64,000 bases of DNA from Caenorhabditis remanei (lineage: Eukaryota > Nematoda > Chromadorea > Rhabditida > Rhabditidae). How positions within the stretch are numbered: position 1 is the stretch's first letter; each line of letters opens with the position of its first letter. A program made the position numbers and the translations under genes. Shown here in pieces: positions 23,901 through 35,303 of the stretch. The stretch lies in the NCBI RefSeq assembly GCF_010183535.1, contig NC_071329.1, positions 5,270,001 to 5,334,000 on the forward strand, written 5' to 3'. The notes under the pieces were generated by a model. That model did not search any database. It was not told the DNA's origin and saw only the letters and a program-made list of their open reading frames with translations.

Positions 23901-26900
23901 ACCGGAGTTGGAGAGCAATAACTCTACGAATACAGTAAGCCAGTAAGCTACAGTAATCTAAAAACAAAAAAATTTTCAGACCCTGCCACAAGTAACCCCA
24001 CTCGAGCAATGTCTCAACTTCCAAAAGATCTGCGCGGCGAAATACAAAAAACATTTCGCGTGCCGGCAATACCGCAAGAAGTGCAAAGTATTCGACCTCC
24101 CAGAAATTCACTTTGAGGATTCAGAAGTCACTCAGATGACGTCACGTCATCACAAACATCATATGAGAAAGGGACATGGAAAGGGGAGCAACGAGACTGT
24201 GGTGATTTCGACGGATGAAGTTTTTGTGGGAGGAGGAGCGAATGAGACATTGGTGGAGACGTTGTTGAAAAGGAATTAAGGATAATTGCATGTGTGATTT
24301 AGCTTTAAATTGTTTTTTTTCATGATTTTGAATAAGTATTATAATAAAGAGAGTAAAAACTAAAAAATAAGAATGTGTAAAAAAAAATTCAGGGATTTTT
24401 CAGATGGAGTACTGTAGCTACGTACATACATAACTGTGGTTTCGTGGCAAGACCCAAACTTCTGATTTGTAAAGTTTAGCTTTCAGTTGTTTTTTTTGAC
24501 CAATGCATTTTATTTAACTTTTAGTTCTGGTCTAGCCAAAATTTCAAAAAAATTGACAAAATGTTTTATTCGAAAAAAAAAATGCCCAACTTTGAGAATC
24601 CGTCACGACATCTCGATATGTTCAATTCTAGACATTTTTATATGTCTAAGTACATCAAACCTAGTACTACATTTTTGTAATTGACAAATTTTTTGTAAAA
24701 GTGGTCTCTAGTAAGATACGGTATGTCAAAGTTGGGAACTTGGAGCTGGGTGTCGAAGCAAGGCTACTTCAAACGATCATAACTCTCTAGGCACCGCCCG
24801 TACAGAAAAGATATCAACTACAAAAATAGAGATCTAGGTTTGTTCTTTATTCTGGTATAAAAATAATTACAATTTGACATATATGTGGAACCTTGACACA
24901 TCTTCAAAATTGATCATATTTTACAAAAATCGCAGAGCGAATTTCCTTTTTTTTTTCATTTTAAGGTTATTTTTGCACATGATTAAAATAACAATAACAC
25001 TGACCAAAACTACAGTAATCAAGATACCGTATTACAGTGGACAACGTATTCTGTACTTATAGGTACAGTATGTTTTTTTTTCATTTTTCACATGTGCTGA
25101 ACCCAAAATTATTATTGTTTCAAGGACAACTTTTTTTTTCAATTATAATTTTGAAATCCCCGCTCTCCCAAATTCATATTTTCCACTCACATCCACAAAC
25201 TGCTCGACATTATCCGCATCATCACTCTGCACATACTCGATAAACGACAAATCTCTCTCGAACTCTTGCAACTCGTTGTCAATTTCGAAATGAGCGACTT
25301 CATCGGAATCAGGACTCGACTTGAATTCAGCTGTATGGGTTCCAGGTTTACAGATTTGTTCCAGGGACTCTTTGGCGTTCCGGAGGGAAATTGCGAAATG
25401 GGAACGGATGGGAATCCCTTTGAGAACTCGACCCACGATTTGACGGCGGACGTTTCGCGTTTTCATCATGAGGGAGAAGAAGTCGTCGAGGGTTTCAATC
25501 TGAAAAAATGGAAGAGTTAGCGCTGAGGAGATGGTATTTAGACATATTAGGACATCTGGACATCTCGACTAACATGAAAACAGACAAACATACAGACATA
25601 AGGAAAGTTTATGAGATAGTAATTAATGATTTTATTTGACGAAGGGCATGCCACTTATTCGACAACCGGTAATGAAAGTTAACTGGGGTATAACAGAATA
25701 AGGGTTAGTATAGGATAGTTGTGGGCCTACTGACAAAGTAACAAAAGGGATAGCAAAAACCTTTTTTTGAATATAGTTGTTTAAAAAATGGTTTTCGCTT
25801 CTTATGCCACCTTCTGGGTAGCTCCACCACTAACTGAGTTTAAAAAAAGAAATATTGGGTAAGGCAAGCCTGAGATAAGTCAATGATACACTTATGCTTG
25901 TCCGATTTCTTAAAACTACAGTAACTACTGACATCCGGACAGGCAGATAATGAAACAGATGACATCTGGACATACAGACAGACATACATGCCAGCAGGCT
26001 AACAGGAAATACATACAAGACCGTCACTTTTAGACAGTTTTGAAAAAAATTTCAGTTTTTTTTTGAAAATTTACTATCAAAATGCTCCGAATAAGAGTTT
26101 TGGACATCCGGACACCTGTACAAACAAACAGACACATTTATAAGCAGACTTGTCAAAAATCGAGCCGGAAATTTGCTCGGCCCGGATTCAAAAGTGGGTA
26201 CATATTTTTTACTAAAATTTTTTGACATTTTTTGAAAAAATTGAGTGAAAATGCTAAAATTATCACAAATAATCACATTTTGATTCAATTTTAAAGTTTT
26301 GGTCAAAAACAATACTTTTCCCAAAAAAAGTTCAAAAAATGTCAAAAAAAAATTCAAAAATTCAAATTTTTTCAAAAAATGTTTCAAAACGGGCCGAGCG
26401 GGCCGGGCCGAGATTTTGCTTGATTTCGGCCCGGCCCGGCCCGGCCCGTGACAAGTCTGTTTATATGCATACAGGTAGCAATGTTTAGTGTCTGTTTGTA
26501 TGTCCGAGCGGCCGGATTTCCAACGTTTTAGTTTTTGAGGCTACTGTCTGCACTACAGACATCATGACAAACCTACTGACAAAAACTTTTTTCAAATAAC
26601 AAAAAATGCTCACCTGAGTAGGTCTTATAACCTCATGGGTCCAACTTGGATCCAAAAACGCGCTGCTCCATCTTTCGATATCATTGGCCATTATAAACTC
26701 GTGCAACCTCTTTCCATGCTCCGCCCGTACCGCCTCACTCTCCAAAGCAGCTTCATAAAACGCATCACAATACGAATCGGCATCGAACACATTTGATATT
26801 CTGTGATAGTTTTTCTCCTTATCCGTATACAACCCGGCGGTAGTGAACTGGATTTCCGAGCCTGCACCGGTGGAGAGCACGAGGCCAGCAGTAGGGTTGC

Positions 26901-29900
26901 AGACCAACATCTCCTTGGCTACCAGATTCATTCCGTCTTTTTTCGGGGTGACCACTCCGATGTCCATAGCGAGATAGGCAGCAACCAACTCGCTTCTCTG
27001 CATTCCATCGGTTTGGAATATCAACGGTTTCCATGATGGGTTTTCAGATGACTTGAAGGTTTGATTGATCCGATCTGCTAGATCAATACACTCGTCCTGA
27101 TAGACTCTATAAGTATCCACACTTCTTCTATTCGTCACCGCAATCTGATACAGTACATCCTTCCCGATTCTATCCGGATGGCGCTCGAAATATCTTTGAT
27201 AGGCCTGAAGCTTCTCCATTATTCCCTTGGTGTAGTCGAATCGTTCGACGGAGAAAAAGAAGCGGCCGTCGGGGGTGGGGTGGTCTCCCATCACTCGTTT
27301 TCGGATGTCATTTTTGAGTTTGATGGTTTCGGGAAGGTCCACGAACTTCAGGAAGTCGTCGTTTTTGATACTGACTGGGAAGACGCCGAGGGAACATGTC
27401 CATCCTTCGTTGGTTACTGAAAAATTGAGAGATTGGCAATTCTGTCTGTGTGTCGGTGTGTCCGGATATCTTTTTCACTAAACAGATAGCAGAAACCTAG
27501 AGCCGTGAGGGCCTGTCGGTCTGTGTATTGGTGTGTCGGTGTGTCCAGATGTCTACGGTTTTATGTCTGTCTAATTGTCCGGATGCTCACTTCAGATAGG
27601 TACTACAATGTTACACAGCCGACTCATAGTTAACGATCATATGTGTTTGTCTGTCTGTGTGTTGGTGTATCCGGATATTCAGATGCAAGGTTTTTTGTCT
27701 GTTTGTGTGCCGGTATGTCCAAAAGTCTGTGTATCTGTGTATCCGGATGTCTACTCGGTGAAAAAATCGTCTGTCCGAATGTCCGGATGCCCAGAAGCCT
27801 ACTGAATTGCGTTTTGCTCACAACTTTACACATTTCTGTCTTTTGAATGTTCTATCTGTCTGTAAGTTTGTAAGTTTGTCCAGATGTCCACAGGTCGGTG
27901 TGTCTATATGTCCGGATGTCCAAGCACCAAAACGGAGGTACGGAACTTGGAAGTTGGTTTTGTCTGTCTGCATTTCTGGAATCCCCGTTTTTTAACCTTC
28001 TAGACTCACCCGAATAAATATCCATCTTATTATCATACACAATCTTCGCGGTTCCAAAATAATGCTGCACCAACTCGATATACTTGGTACGGTCTCTATG
28101 AGTTTGGAATCCAACTTTTGTGAATCTCAACAACCCACGAAGAACTGCAAACCCGACAGTCGAGTATTTGGAAAAGAACTCTCCAGGTGGTTGGAATGGG
28201 ATATGCAAGAAGAATCCGACTTCCAGATGTTGATCCAACGACTGCATAATCATACCGACGAGCATCAAATGGTAGTCATGGATCCATATAAAGTCCTGTG
28301 GACGACTGTTACGCACGGCGTCGATAGCGAATTGGTAGTTGACACGAACGTAGGCACACCAATGAGCACGGAGGATCTTCTCGTCATTATACTCACTTAC
28401 AATGTATTCTGGTAGATTGTGGAGTGCTGGCCACAGCAAACCATTACTAATCCCTCCATAGTACACATTATAGTCATCCTCTTGAACAACTACTGGATTC
28501 AACTTGTAATTTCCACGATTATAATTATTGAGCACTCCCAGCAGAGACATCTCCTCACGGGCTTTCTTTTGTTTTTCGTTCTTTGGAGCATCCATATCAT
28601 CGTCGGCTAGGACGTGGAAGAAGACTTCTGCGATGGTTTGTTTGATGAGTGGGAGACCGAGAGTGTTGGTGGAGGGGAACGATTCGGAGGCAACGGAGCC
28701 GGGTCTGGAATAGTGGGAGCTTTAGGAAAATCAGAAACTGAGCGGAATGCGGTTGTTGAAATGGCGGAAGTTGGAAGGCGGAATTCCGCTCAACCCTGTT
28801 GTAAGTTAAAAAATTTTGAAGCCGTAACATTTCAAAACCGGGAAAAACGAAACTAAGGTAGCGTGAGAGAAGATAAAATAGTTTTGCATTATTTCTTGCT
28901 TTCTTTTGATTATAATACAGTTTTGAAGTGTTAAGGTTGCCAAGTGTCTCAGTTTCGAAACGGCTGGTTTCAAAACGTTATCCAATACCGGTACGTCCCG
29001 GAACTGTCTGTAACTTGAACATCTCGAAACTGCACAAAATACGGAACCTGTTTCATAGTGGCAGATTTAGTCATTCTCAAGTCGCCTCGGAACTGTAACA
29101 TATCGAAACTAGGCGGTTTCAAAACTGGGACGTTTTGAAACCCTGCATTCTAATGAGATTTTACTAGTATAAGTTTTTATTGTTCTAATGAATTGTGTAG
29201 ATTGCAAACTGACTGGTTTTGAATTTTCTGGTTTCGAAATGCCTTGGTTTAAGAGGTTTCTAAATGTCTCGACTATGAAAAGTTTGGTTTTAAAAATGAC
29301 CCAGTTTTCATATTTTGTGATCTTCAAAATCTTTTGTGTCAAACTTTGCAGTTTCATAATGTCTCGGTTTTAGAATGTCCCGGTTTTGAGACCCCGTTTT
29401 TTTTTGACAAATTACTCTTCCCTCACTCACTTCTTATTCTTCTTATCATTAATATTCATTCCCAAATTCGCCAACCACAAATTCTCATGATCCTTCGACA
29501 TCACCGGATCGACACACGCCACAAGTCCACCTGACCCTTGCTTAATCTCCCAGTCCCCAGTTTTTTCACGTTTCAAAGAAACAGGCGGTGCATTCGACAC
29601 ATTGATTACACGTTGCTGGAAATGTGGGGTGGCTAAACCGCTGCGTGGTTTCTTGGAATCTTCTTCACCGTCACTTTCAGAATGGTTTCCGGAACGAACG
29701 TGGAATGCTGAAATGGGGAATTTGTCTATCTGTCTGTGTGCAAAAATGTCCGGATGTCCATTCCTAAATCGAAAAATCTCACTTTTCATACCTTCCTCCG
29801 CATCACTTTCACTCGAGACACTGCACAACGAGGACTGTGATCCGTATTTTGCCAATCGCTTCTGCAAATGATGGTACCGTTCACCGAACTGCTTGGCGTT

Positions 29901-31302
29901 CACTCCAAGTAACGATTTGCGGATTCCGGGGACTGCCGCGTAGAGTTCTCTGAAAAATAAGAAGATAGAATAGTTTGTGTTGAATAGTACATACCTCAAC
30001 CGATTTTTGCCCGTATTCACGTCGTAGAGGGTCAATGAGAATAGAAGAGCGTCACGGAACTTGGTACCTCTACCCAAGTCTGAGTCGAAGATGTAGCCGG
30101 CACAGTGTCTGGAAATCGAATACTGAAATTTTTCACCTAAAAACTTCTGAGCAGTCTTTTTTCCGGAAATTATGCTTGTGAGAGTAATCCTGATTTCCAA
30201 TTTTTGTCTGTCTGTCTGTTCGACATTCCGGATGTCCGCAATTCGAACTTTTGATGTGAGAATGTCAGCTTACCGTAAATACTGTATTATAACGGTACAT
30301 GTAATTGAACGGCACCTGTATTATAACGGCGCCCTGTCTATACTCAGAATTTATGAATATGATTATCGGTCTTTTTTCTTGGTTCTGATTAGAAGCGTGC
30401 TTAGTAACCTCTAGAACCACAAATAGAACGTCCAAAAAAGTCTTCCCGTTTATATTTGATCCGTTTCTGAAACCACTAAATTTCTCTCGAACGCAGTTGA
30501 AAAATATAACGGCATGCCGTTATAATACAGTATTTACGGTATGTTCAGAGCTGGTCTGTCTGTATGGTCTGTCTGCATGAATATCGCCGAGTCCGGATGT
30601 CCACCCAATGTCTGTCTGTGTGTCTGTATGTCCTGATGTCTCTGATATCAGAATGTTTACCAGCTTAATGTCTGTCTGTCTGCATGTTGGTTTGTCTGAA
30701 TATTCGAGATTTCTCATTTTTGGTCTTTCTGCGTGTCTGTGTGTCCCGATGTCCAATTATGAACGATGGACATTGGGCTGTGCTTAAAAGAAGTTTTCGA
30801 GATTCTCCGAGAAAAGTTATGCCTATTTTTGTCTGGCTGTGTGTAGGTGTGTCCCGATGTCTATCAACTCTAGTTTGAGGTTGTAAGGTATATATTTTTG
30901 AAGTTTCCAATATTTTCCCCTAAAAATTTAAATTAACCCCTTAAAACCGCGTCAAAAAACTCACTTCCAAAAAATGACAGTATTAAATCCCAACGACGTC
31001 ACAAACACCTCGAAAACTGAATGTCCATCGAACACATGACTCAAACAGTACTCCAATATCAGCAGTAATCCTTTCAGAGCCAGCTCTGACTTGGGGTCTC
31101 TCCGCTTCCAGACAAGTGTCAATGACTCGGATACAGATGAGATAAGAGTGTGGAGATCCGATGTTTTCTTGTACTCAATTTCTAGTAGATCCAATATATG
31201 CCATAGTTCTTTCAGTCGTTGCTCGTTGGATATCGGCTCATCTTTCATCGCACGTGAGAATGGCTCACGCACTTTCTTCTCGGAAATGGGCTCGCTACCC
31301 AT
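14978..31302 (-). CDS. tps-2: Trehalose-6-phosphate synthase with C-terminal phosphatase-like domain
   Basis: Makes trehalose-6-phosphate from UDP-glucose and glucose-6-phosphate in the cytosol. Fourteen exons, all in phase: 30965-31302, 29995-30108, 29792-29949, 29431-29707, 28010-28704, 26614-27416, 25191-25499, 17998-18054, 17780-17905, 16780-16986, 16248-16493, 16123-16200, 15945-16070 and 14978-15121. They give 1225 residues, close to what I recall for C. elegans TPS-2. The GT20 domain (about 270-795) has [18 protein letters not shown] (about 584-592) and [13 protein letters not shown]. The C-terminal HAD domain (about 918-1200) keeps DRDGT (934-938) and GDSSTD (about 1144-1149). The ATG follows TTTGCAG, a possible trans-splice acceptor at about 31312. 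Intron 7 (18055-25190) contains two other genes. Calling tps-2 rather than tps-1 rests on length and the adjacent arl-3. Confidence 0.93.
18287..19725 (-). CDS. arl-3: ARL3-type ADP-ribosylation factor-like small GTPase
   Basis: Two exons (19298-19725 and 18287-18416) join in phase to 185 residues, the usual ARL3 length. Starts [11 protein letters not shown]-loop GLDNAGKT at 24-31, switch II WDIGGQ at 67-72, NKQD at 127-130, and C-terminal [12 protein letters not shown] before [10 protein letters not shown]. In other animals ARL3 works in cilia, releasing lipidated cargo from UNC119/PDE6D carriers. The gene lies wholly inside intron 7 of tps-2 on the same strand. Its own intron (18417-19297) carries degenerate telomere-like repeats. 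CT-rich sequence upstream (19730-20030) probably contains its promoter. Confidence 0.95.
18830..19130. repeat. Degenerate interstitial telomere-like (GCCTAA)n repeats
   Basis: CTAAGCCTAAGG, TTAGGCCTAAGC and TAAGCCTAAGCCTAAG recur within the arl-3 intron, often with an interleaved CCAGAATC. GCCTAA is the complement of TTAGGC, the nematode telomere unit. Units are diverged and irregular. Confidence 0.6.
21370..22040. repeat. Degenerate array of GTTTCGAAATGTC-type motifs
   Basis: Motifs such as CGGTTTTGAAATGTC, GGTTTCAAAACGTC and TCGGTTTCTAAAT recur about every 20-30 bases. No coding signal. The same motif appears at 28920-29400, 36000-36160, 42550-42830 and 51340-51390. Confidence 0.6.
22434..24279 (+). 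CDS. Secreted Cys-rich protein with three CX6CX9CX6C modules
   Basis: Four exons (22434-22516, 23372-23576, 23626-23934, 23980-24279) join in phase to 298 residues. Begins with signal peptide [21 protein letters not shown]. The first mature part has its own cysteines (DTNYCFY..., CPSWC). Three modules follow, each C-x6-C-x9-C-x6-C: one starting CEDLKENC, one CLKHQKKC and one CLNFQKIC. The last two also share a trailing FDLPE. Several N-x-S/T sites occur. The tail is His/Lys-rich and ends LLKRN. It lies antisense inside intron 7 of tps-2. AATAAA at 24343-24348 follows the stop. I do not recognise the family; function unknown. Confidence 0.85.
24343..24348 (+). terminator. Poly(A) signal of the Cys-rich gene
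   Basis: AATAAA 64 bases after the TAA stop of the Cys-rich gene. Confidence 0.65.
26146..26459. repeat. Palindromic element with GGCCCGGCC ends
   Basis: AGACTTGTCA at one end and TGACAAGTCT at the other. GC-rich (GGCCCG)n tracts lie inside both ends, and an A/T-rich stretch with many AAAAATT runs in the middle. Located in intron 6 of tps-2. Confidence 0.65.
27430..27980. repeat. TGTCTGTC...GTCCGGATGTC minisatellite-like cluster
   Basis: Repeats of TCTGTCTGTGTGT followed by GTCCGGATGTC at irregular spacing fill tps-2 intron 5. The same composite recurs in other tps-2 introns (30190-30250, 30550-30870), in the receptor gene introns (41570-41960) and at 25880-26130. Confidence 0.6.
30271..30541. 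mobile_element. MITE with TACCGTAAATACTGTATTATAACGG termini
   Basis: Both ends carry TACCGTAAATACTGTATTAT in inverted orientation, followed by AACGGCA-type sequence. A second copy with diverged ends is at 35094-35303. Located in intron 1 of tps-2. Confidence 0.7.
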
Positions 31303-31472
31303 TTTTGGTAGCTGCAAAGATTCGGATGTTTGAAACGGAGGAGGTGTCAATTTAAGTACGGTTACCGAGTATAGAGAAATACAGAAAATAGAAAAGTACT
31401 GAAAAAAATAAAATGGCACTTTTTGTCATGAACAGGAAAATCACATGTTTTAACATAAGCAAAAAAACCATA

Positions 31473-31806
31473 CTTACAAACCGGGCCGGCTCGTAACTCG
31501 CTTAAACCGCAATATTATGAGCTGACAAATATACCAAATGTAGATCTCGACGAATTCTATGTCTCTGATATTATACGGACCGGATGGCTATTCGTTAATG
31601 TGCTGCGGGCCGGGCTAGATTAACTCTTTTGGCCATTTTCGCGTTTTTTGGCACTTTTTCCCGGCCCGCGGCACATTAGCGAATTGCGATCGGGCCCGTA
31701 TAATATCAGTGACATAGAACTCGTCGAGATCTACATTTTGGTATATTTTTCAGCTCATAATATTGCGCTTGAAGCGAGTTAGGAGCCGGCCCGGTTTGCA
31801 AGTATG
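31473..31806. mobile_element. Complete copy of AACCGGGCCGGC palindromic MITE
   Basis: TACTTACAAACCGGGCCGGC at the left and GCCGGCCCGGTTTGCAAGTA at the right. Matching inverted blocks follow inward: AATATTATGAGCTGA, GTAGATCTCGACGA, and CACATTAGCGAAT against ATTCGTTAATGTG. Other copies: 10254-10430 (half), 40500-40730 and 57900-58268. Confidence 0.75.
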
Positions 31807-33533
31807 AAAAAAACTGTTCTCTGTCTAGACATGGACAACACATGTGTTGAAGAAAAAATGGTGAGGGCTAGATCATGTGTCCCCGTACTCTTGTACATGC
31901 ATACTTAAAAGTAGAAATGTTCAGGTGGAAGGCACATGTAGTATAACCGTGCAAAGATTATATGCAGACTTGTCAAAAATCGGGCCGGCCCGTCACGGCC
32001 TGTCGACCCCCTACAAAATTCTCGAAATTTCAGAGTAAAAGCGCTTAAATTAACGTACTTATTGACTTTTTGGATAAAATCTTGGATTATTAGTCGTAAA
32101 CTTGATTGTTTTCAAAAAAAAGTGACTATATAAAAAGTATAATCATGAAAAAAGTAAAATTTGAAAACGAGCCAAAACCTATTCAATTTAACAAAATCTA
32201 AGACTGTTAGTTCAATGTTCGGCTGCTTGATAGATAATTGTCTATAACTTTTAAGAAAAGGGTCCTACAAAAAAGTTTTCAACTACAAAAAAAGAGATCT
32301 CGGTTTGGTGTTCACAATAAAAGTAAATTTAGAACAACTAGGTTGAATAATGATTCCGTGGTAGCCTAGCAAAGATGGGGACATTCAGAATATCTAGTTT
32401 AAATCACTTTAAAAGTTAGAGTGATTATATTATTGTAATTATGCTTTCATCCGTATCAACCAGACTTATCACGGGCCGGATCGGGCCAAATTCAAGATTT
32501 TTCTTGGTGTGGTCTGTTTTGAAACAAAAAAACATGTTTCGAATCAAAATTTGAGTTTTTTGGAAAAAAGTGTAGTTTTTAACTAAAAGTTTAGAATTCT
32601 ATTAAAAGCTGACCAAGCATGGTAATTTAAGAACGTTTATTTTAATATTCCACTATCTGAAGTATTTCAAACTTCTATACTTTGTTACTAACAACCCGTT
32701 AAAAACTCTAAATAACAAACAGTCGGCAAGTGTAAGAGGCATGTGAAAATCAAGTGTCAAATCACTTCTTGTTTCTCACATACACACATACACACAATCA
32801 GTGTCAATGATACAAACAAACACCCCTCCCCGCTAATAAAACTATTATTTTAGTACGTTATCAACGCCTTTCAGGGGGTAGTAGGGAGAAGAGAACAATA
32901 ACATGAGACGGTGGGTTCTTTTGTGAATGATCGATGAAGGGATAATAGAAAAGAGATGGAGACAGGGAGAGAAAGAGATTTATGACTCTTTGATTATTGA
33001 ATGTTGCCAGTGATACATTAAATTGGATCTGATTGGACTTTTCTTAAAAGAATCGGGCGCTTTTCGGGTTAACTGAAGAAAATAATTAGAGAAGCAGAGA
33101 GAGAGAGAGGAGGAATAATATTTTGATAATGGTATTAGTTGAAGCAAAAAATATGATGGAGTCTCTTATCAATTGGCAAATATGTGCATACGGGTGATGT
33201 TCTGGAAATAGAGGGACATGGGGGTCAGTGCGCTCTATCGAACAGGGAACATCGGAAAGACTAGATTTTTGAAAAGTTAGACCAAAAATATGGATAAATT
33301 CAAGAACATTGTTAGAGGGGTGTTACCAGGGATATGAGCTGTGGAAATTGGAATTTTTATATTTTTTGAACTTGGAAAATAACCGTTTTTCGAAGTTCCT
33401 GCTAAATACAACTTATTTGAAAAACCCCTAAAAAGTCTCAAGTTGCGAAAATGTTCAAAGATTTGGGTTTTGCACATCCGAGATATGTTACAGTGTCCCT
33501 TTATGTTTATTTTTACGATATCAATATTATCAG

Positions 33534-33829
33534 TTCACAACACTGCGCCGCATGGCGTTAAAGGCGCATCTAATTGTTCGAATGGGTCTCGCAGCGAAAA
33601 CTTCTTACTGTAGTTCATTTTAGTTATTTATTTCTCGTTACTTTAGTTTTCTCTACTCGTGAAATTGACAATAAAAAGGAACTATTTAATAATCCATTTT
33701 TTGAAATTGATTTTAGCTGACAAAATCATGAGAAACCCTATAAAATGAACTACAGTAAGAAGTTTTCGCTGCGAGACCCATTCGAACAATTAGTTGCGCC
33801 TTTAAAGCTATGCGACGCAGTGTTGTGAA
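33534..33829. mobile_element. Palindromic MITE with CTCGCAGCGAAAACTTC arms
   Basis: TTCACAACACTGCG at the left and CGCAGTGTTGTGAA at the right. Inner arms GGGTCTCGCAGCGAAAACTT and its inverse flank a short AT-rich spacer. Confidence 0.75.
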
Positions 33830-35093
33830 TTTATAATTCATTTTACAGAATCAAGACATAGTTAAAATTCAGTTCTTCATTTTTGTAGTTGACAACTTTT
33901 TTGTTGGAATCCTTGCTGGAATGTTACGGTGTGGGGAACTACGACATTTTTTTGTTTTTAATGTTTTTTTAAAGATTTCTTTAAAAATTCTGAACATTTA
34001 CAAGACAACCACCAAATCCATTATTTTATAACTATCGTTTTAAAAAAATTGAGAAAAGCAACAAATCAAAAAATACACGAATGGGTTCATGTAAACCGGA
34101 AAAGTAGTGCAAAAATGAGGGATGTGACAGTTTTCAACGAGATTGAAAATGTTTAAAGTCATAAATTAAAGATTCCAATGTCTCAACAAAAAGTTTGAGC
34201 TCAACCTCGGGTCACTCTTTTTATAATACACACTTCATACATCTGATACATTACACCGCACGAACAACTGACCCTGACCTCGAGATCACAAAATACATCT
34301 AGAACTTTCTTTGATCTCAAATCTTAACCACACCACAGATCCTACAAAACCTATAGTCGACTATCAAAAAACCTCCAAGAAAAAGGGTTGAAAAGCACAA
34401 AGTGCACACAAAAATTTACACTTTTTCTCCTATTCCTCCTGCCCCATGTCTAATCCTCTTTGTGTTAACATTAACACACACAGAGGAGAAGACATGGAAC
34501 GAGCCAGAAAATAGAAAAAGAGATGGAGAGAGAGCACGTGATTGAGAGAGGGTAGAGAAGCAGAATGAACAACAGTTGGGTGGTTGATTTTTGGGGGAGA
34601 GAAGTGAGAAGTGTTTGAAAAAATAAATATAGATAAGTCTAGACTTTTGAAGTTTGGATCTTTAGCTCTGTGCATCGAATCTTATATGACTGGGAAGCTG
34701 TGATTCTGAACCTCTTTTCAGATTTTTCTAAAATCTGAAATTGAACCGAGTTACATACAATCGAGAATTATTGTCAGGATATTTCTGATTTTTGGTTCTA
34801 ATTGTTCGAGGGTTTCTACAATCATGTTGAAAAGAGAATACACGATTTTATGGTAACTCGAGAGTGGAATCAAGAACATAAAGTTGACGGTCATTTGTTT
34901 TTATAGCCGTAACATAAACTGTTACTACTTTGCCACATGATGACTGTTTATCGAATCGGGGGAGAATAGAAGTAAGTGAGGAATGCGTGAGAACGGGAAC
35001 GGGAACGGGAAAAACTTTTTTCCGAAAAAGGGTTTGATGAAAGAAAGAAGGAACATTTTTAAAAGTTTTGAAAATGAAACATTTGTTAACTTA

Positions 35094-35303
35094 CCGTAAA
35101 ACTGTATTATAACGGCATCTCATCTATACTCAGGGTTTTCTTAGTTCTGATTAGAAGCAGCGTGATTAGTAACTTTTTGATCAGCAAATAGAACGTCCAA
35201 TTTTTTTCTCTGTTTAATTTTAATAAGTTTCTGAAACCACAATATTTCTCTGGAAGGCAGTTGAAAAATATAACGGTGTGCCGTGATAATACAGTATTTA
35301 CGA
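35094..35303. mobile_element. Second copy of the TACCGTAAATACTGTATTAT element
   Basis: Shares TACTCAGG, TTAGTTCTGATTAGAAGC, AAATAGAACGTCCAA and GTTGAAAAATATAACGG with the copy at 30271-30541, in the same order. The termini are slightly diverged. Confidence 0.65.

Noticed and set aside
34430..34675. 81-residue minus-strand frame
   Set aside because: Purine/pyrimidine-rich region, no splice signals, no recognisable features.
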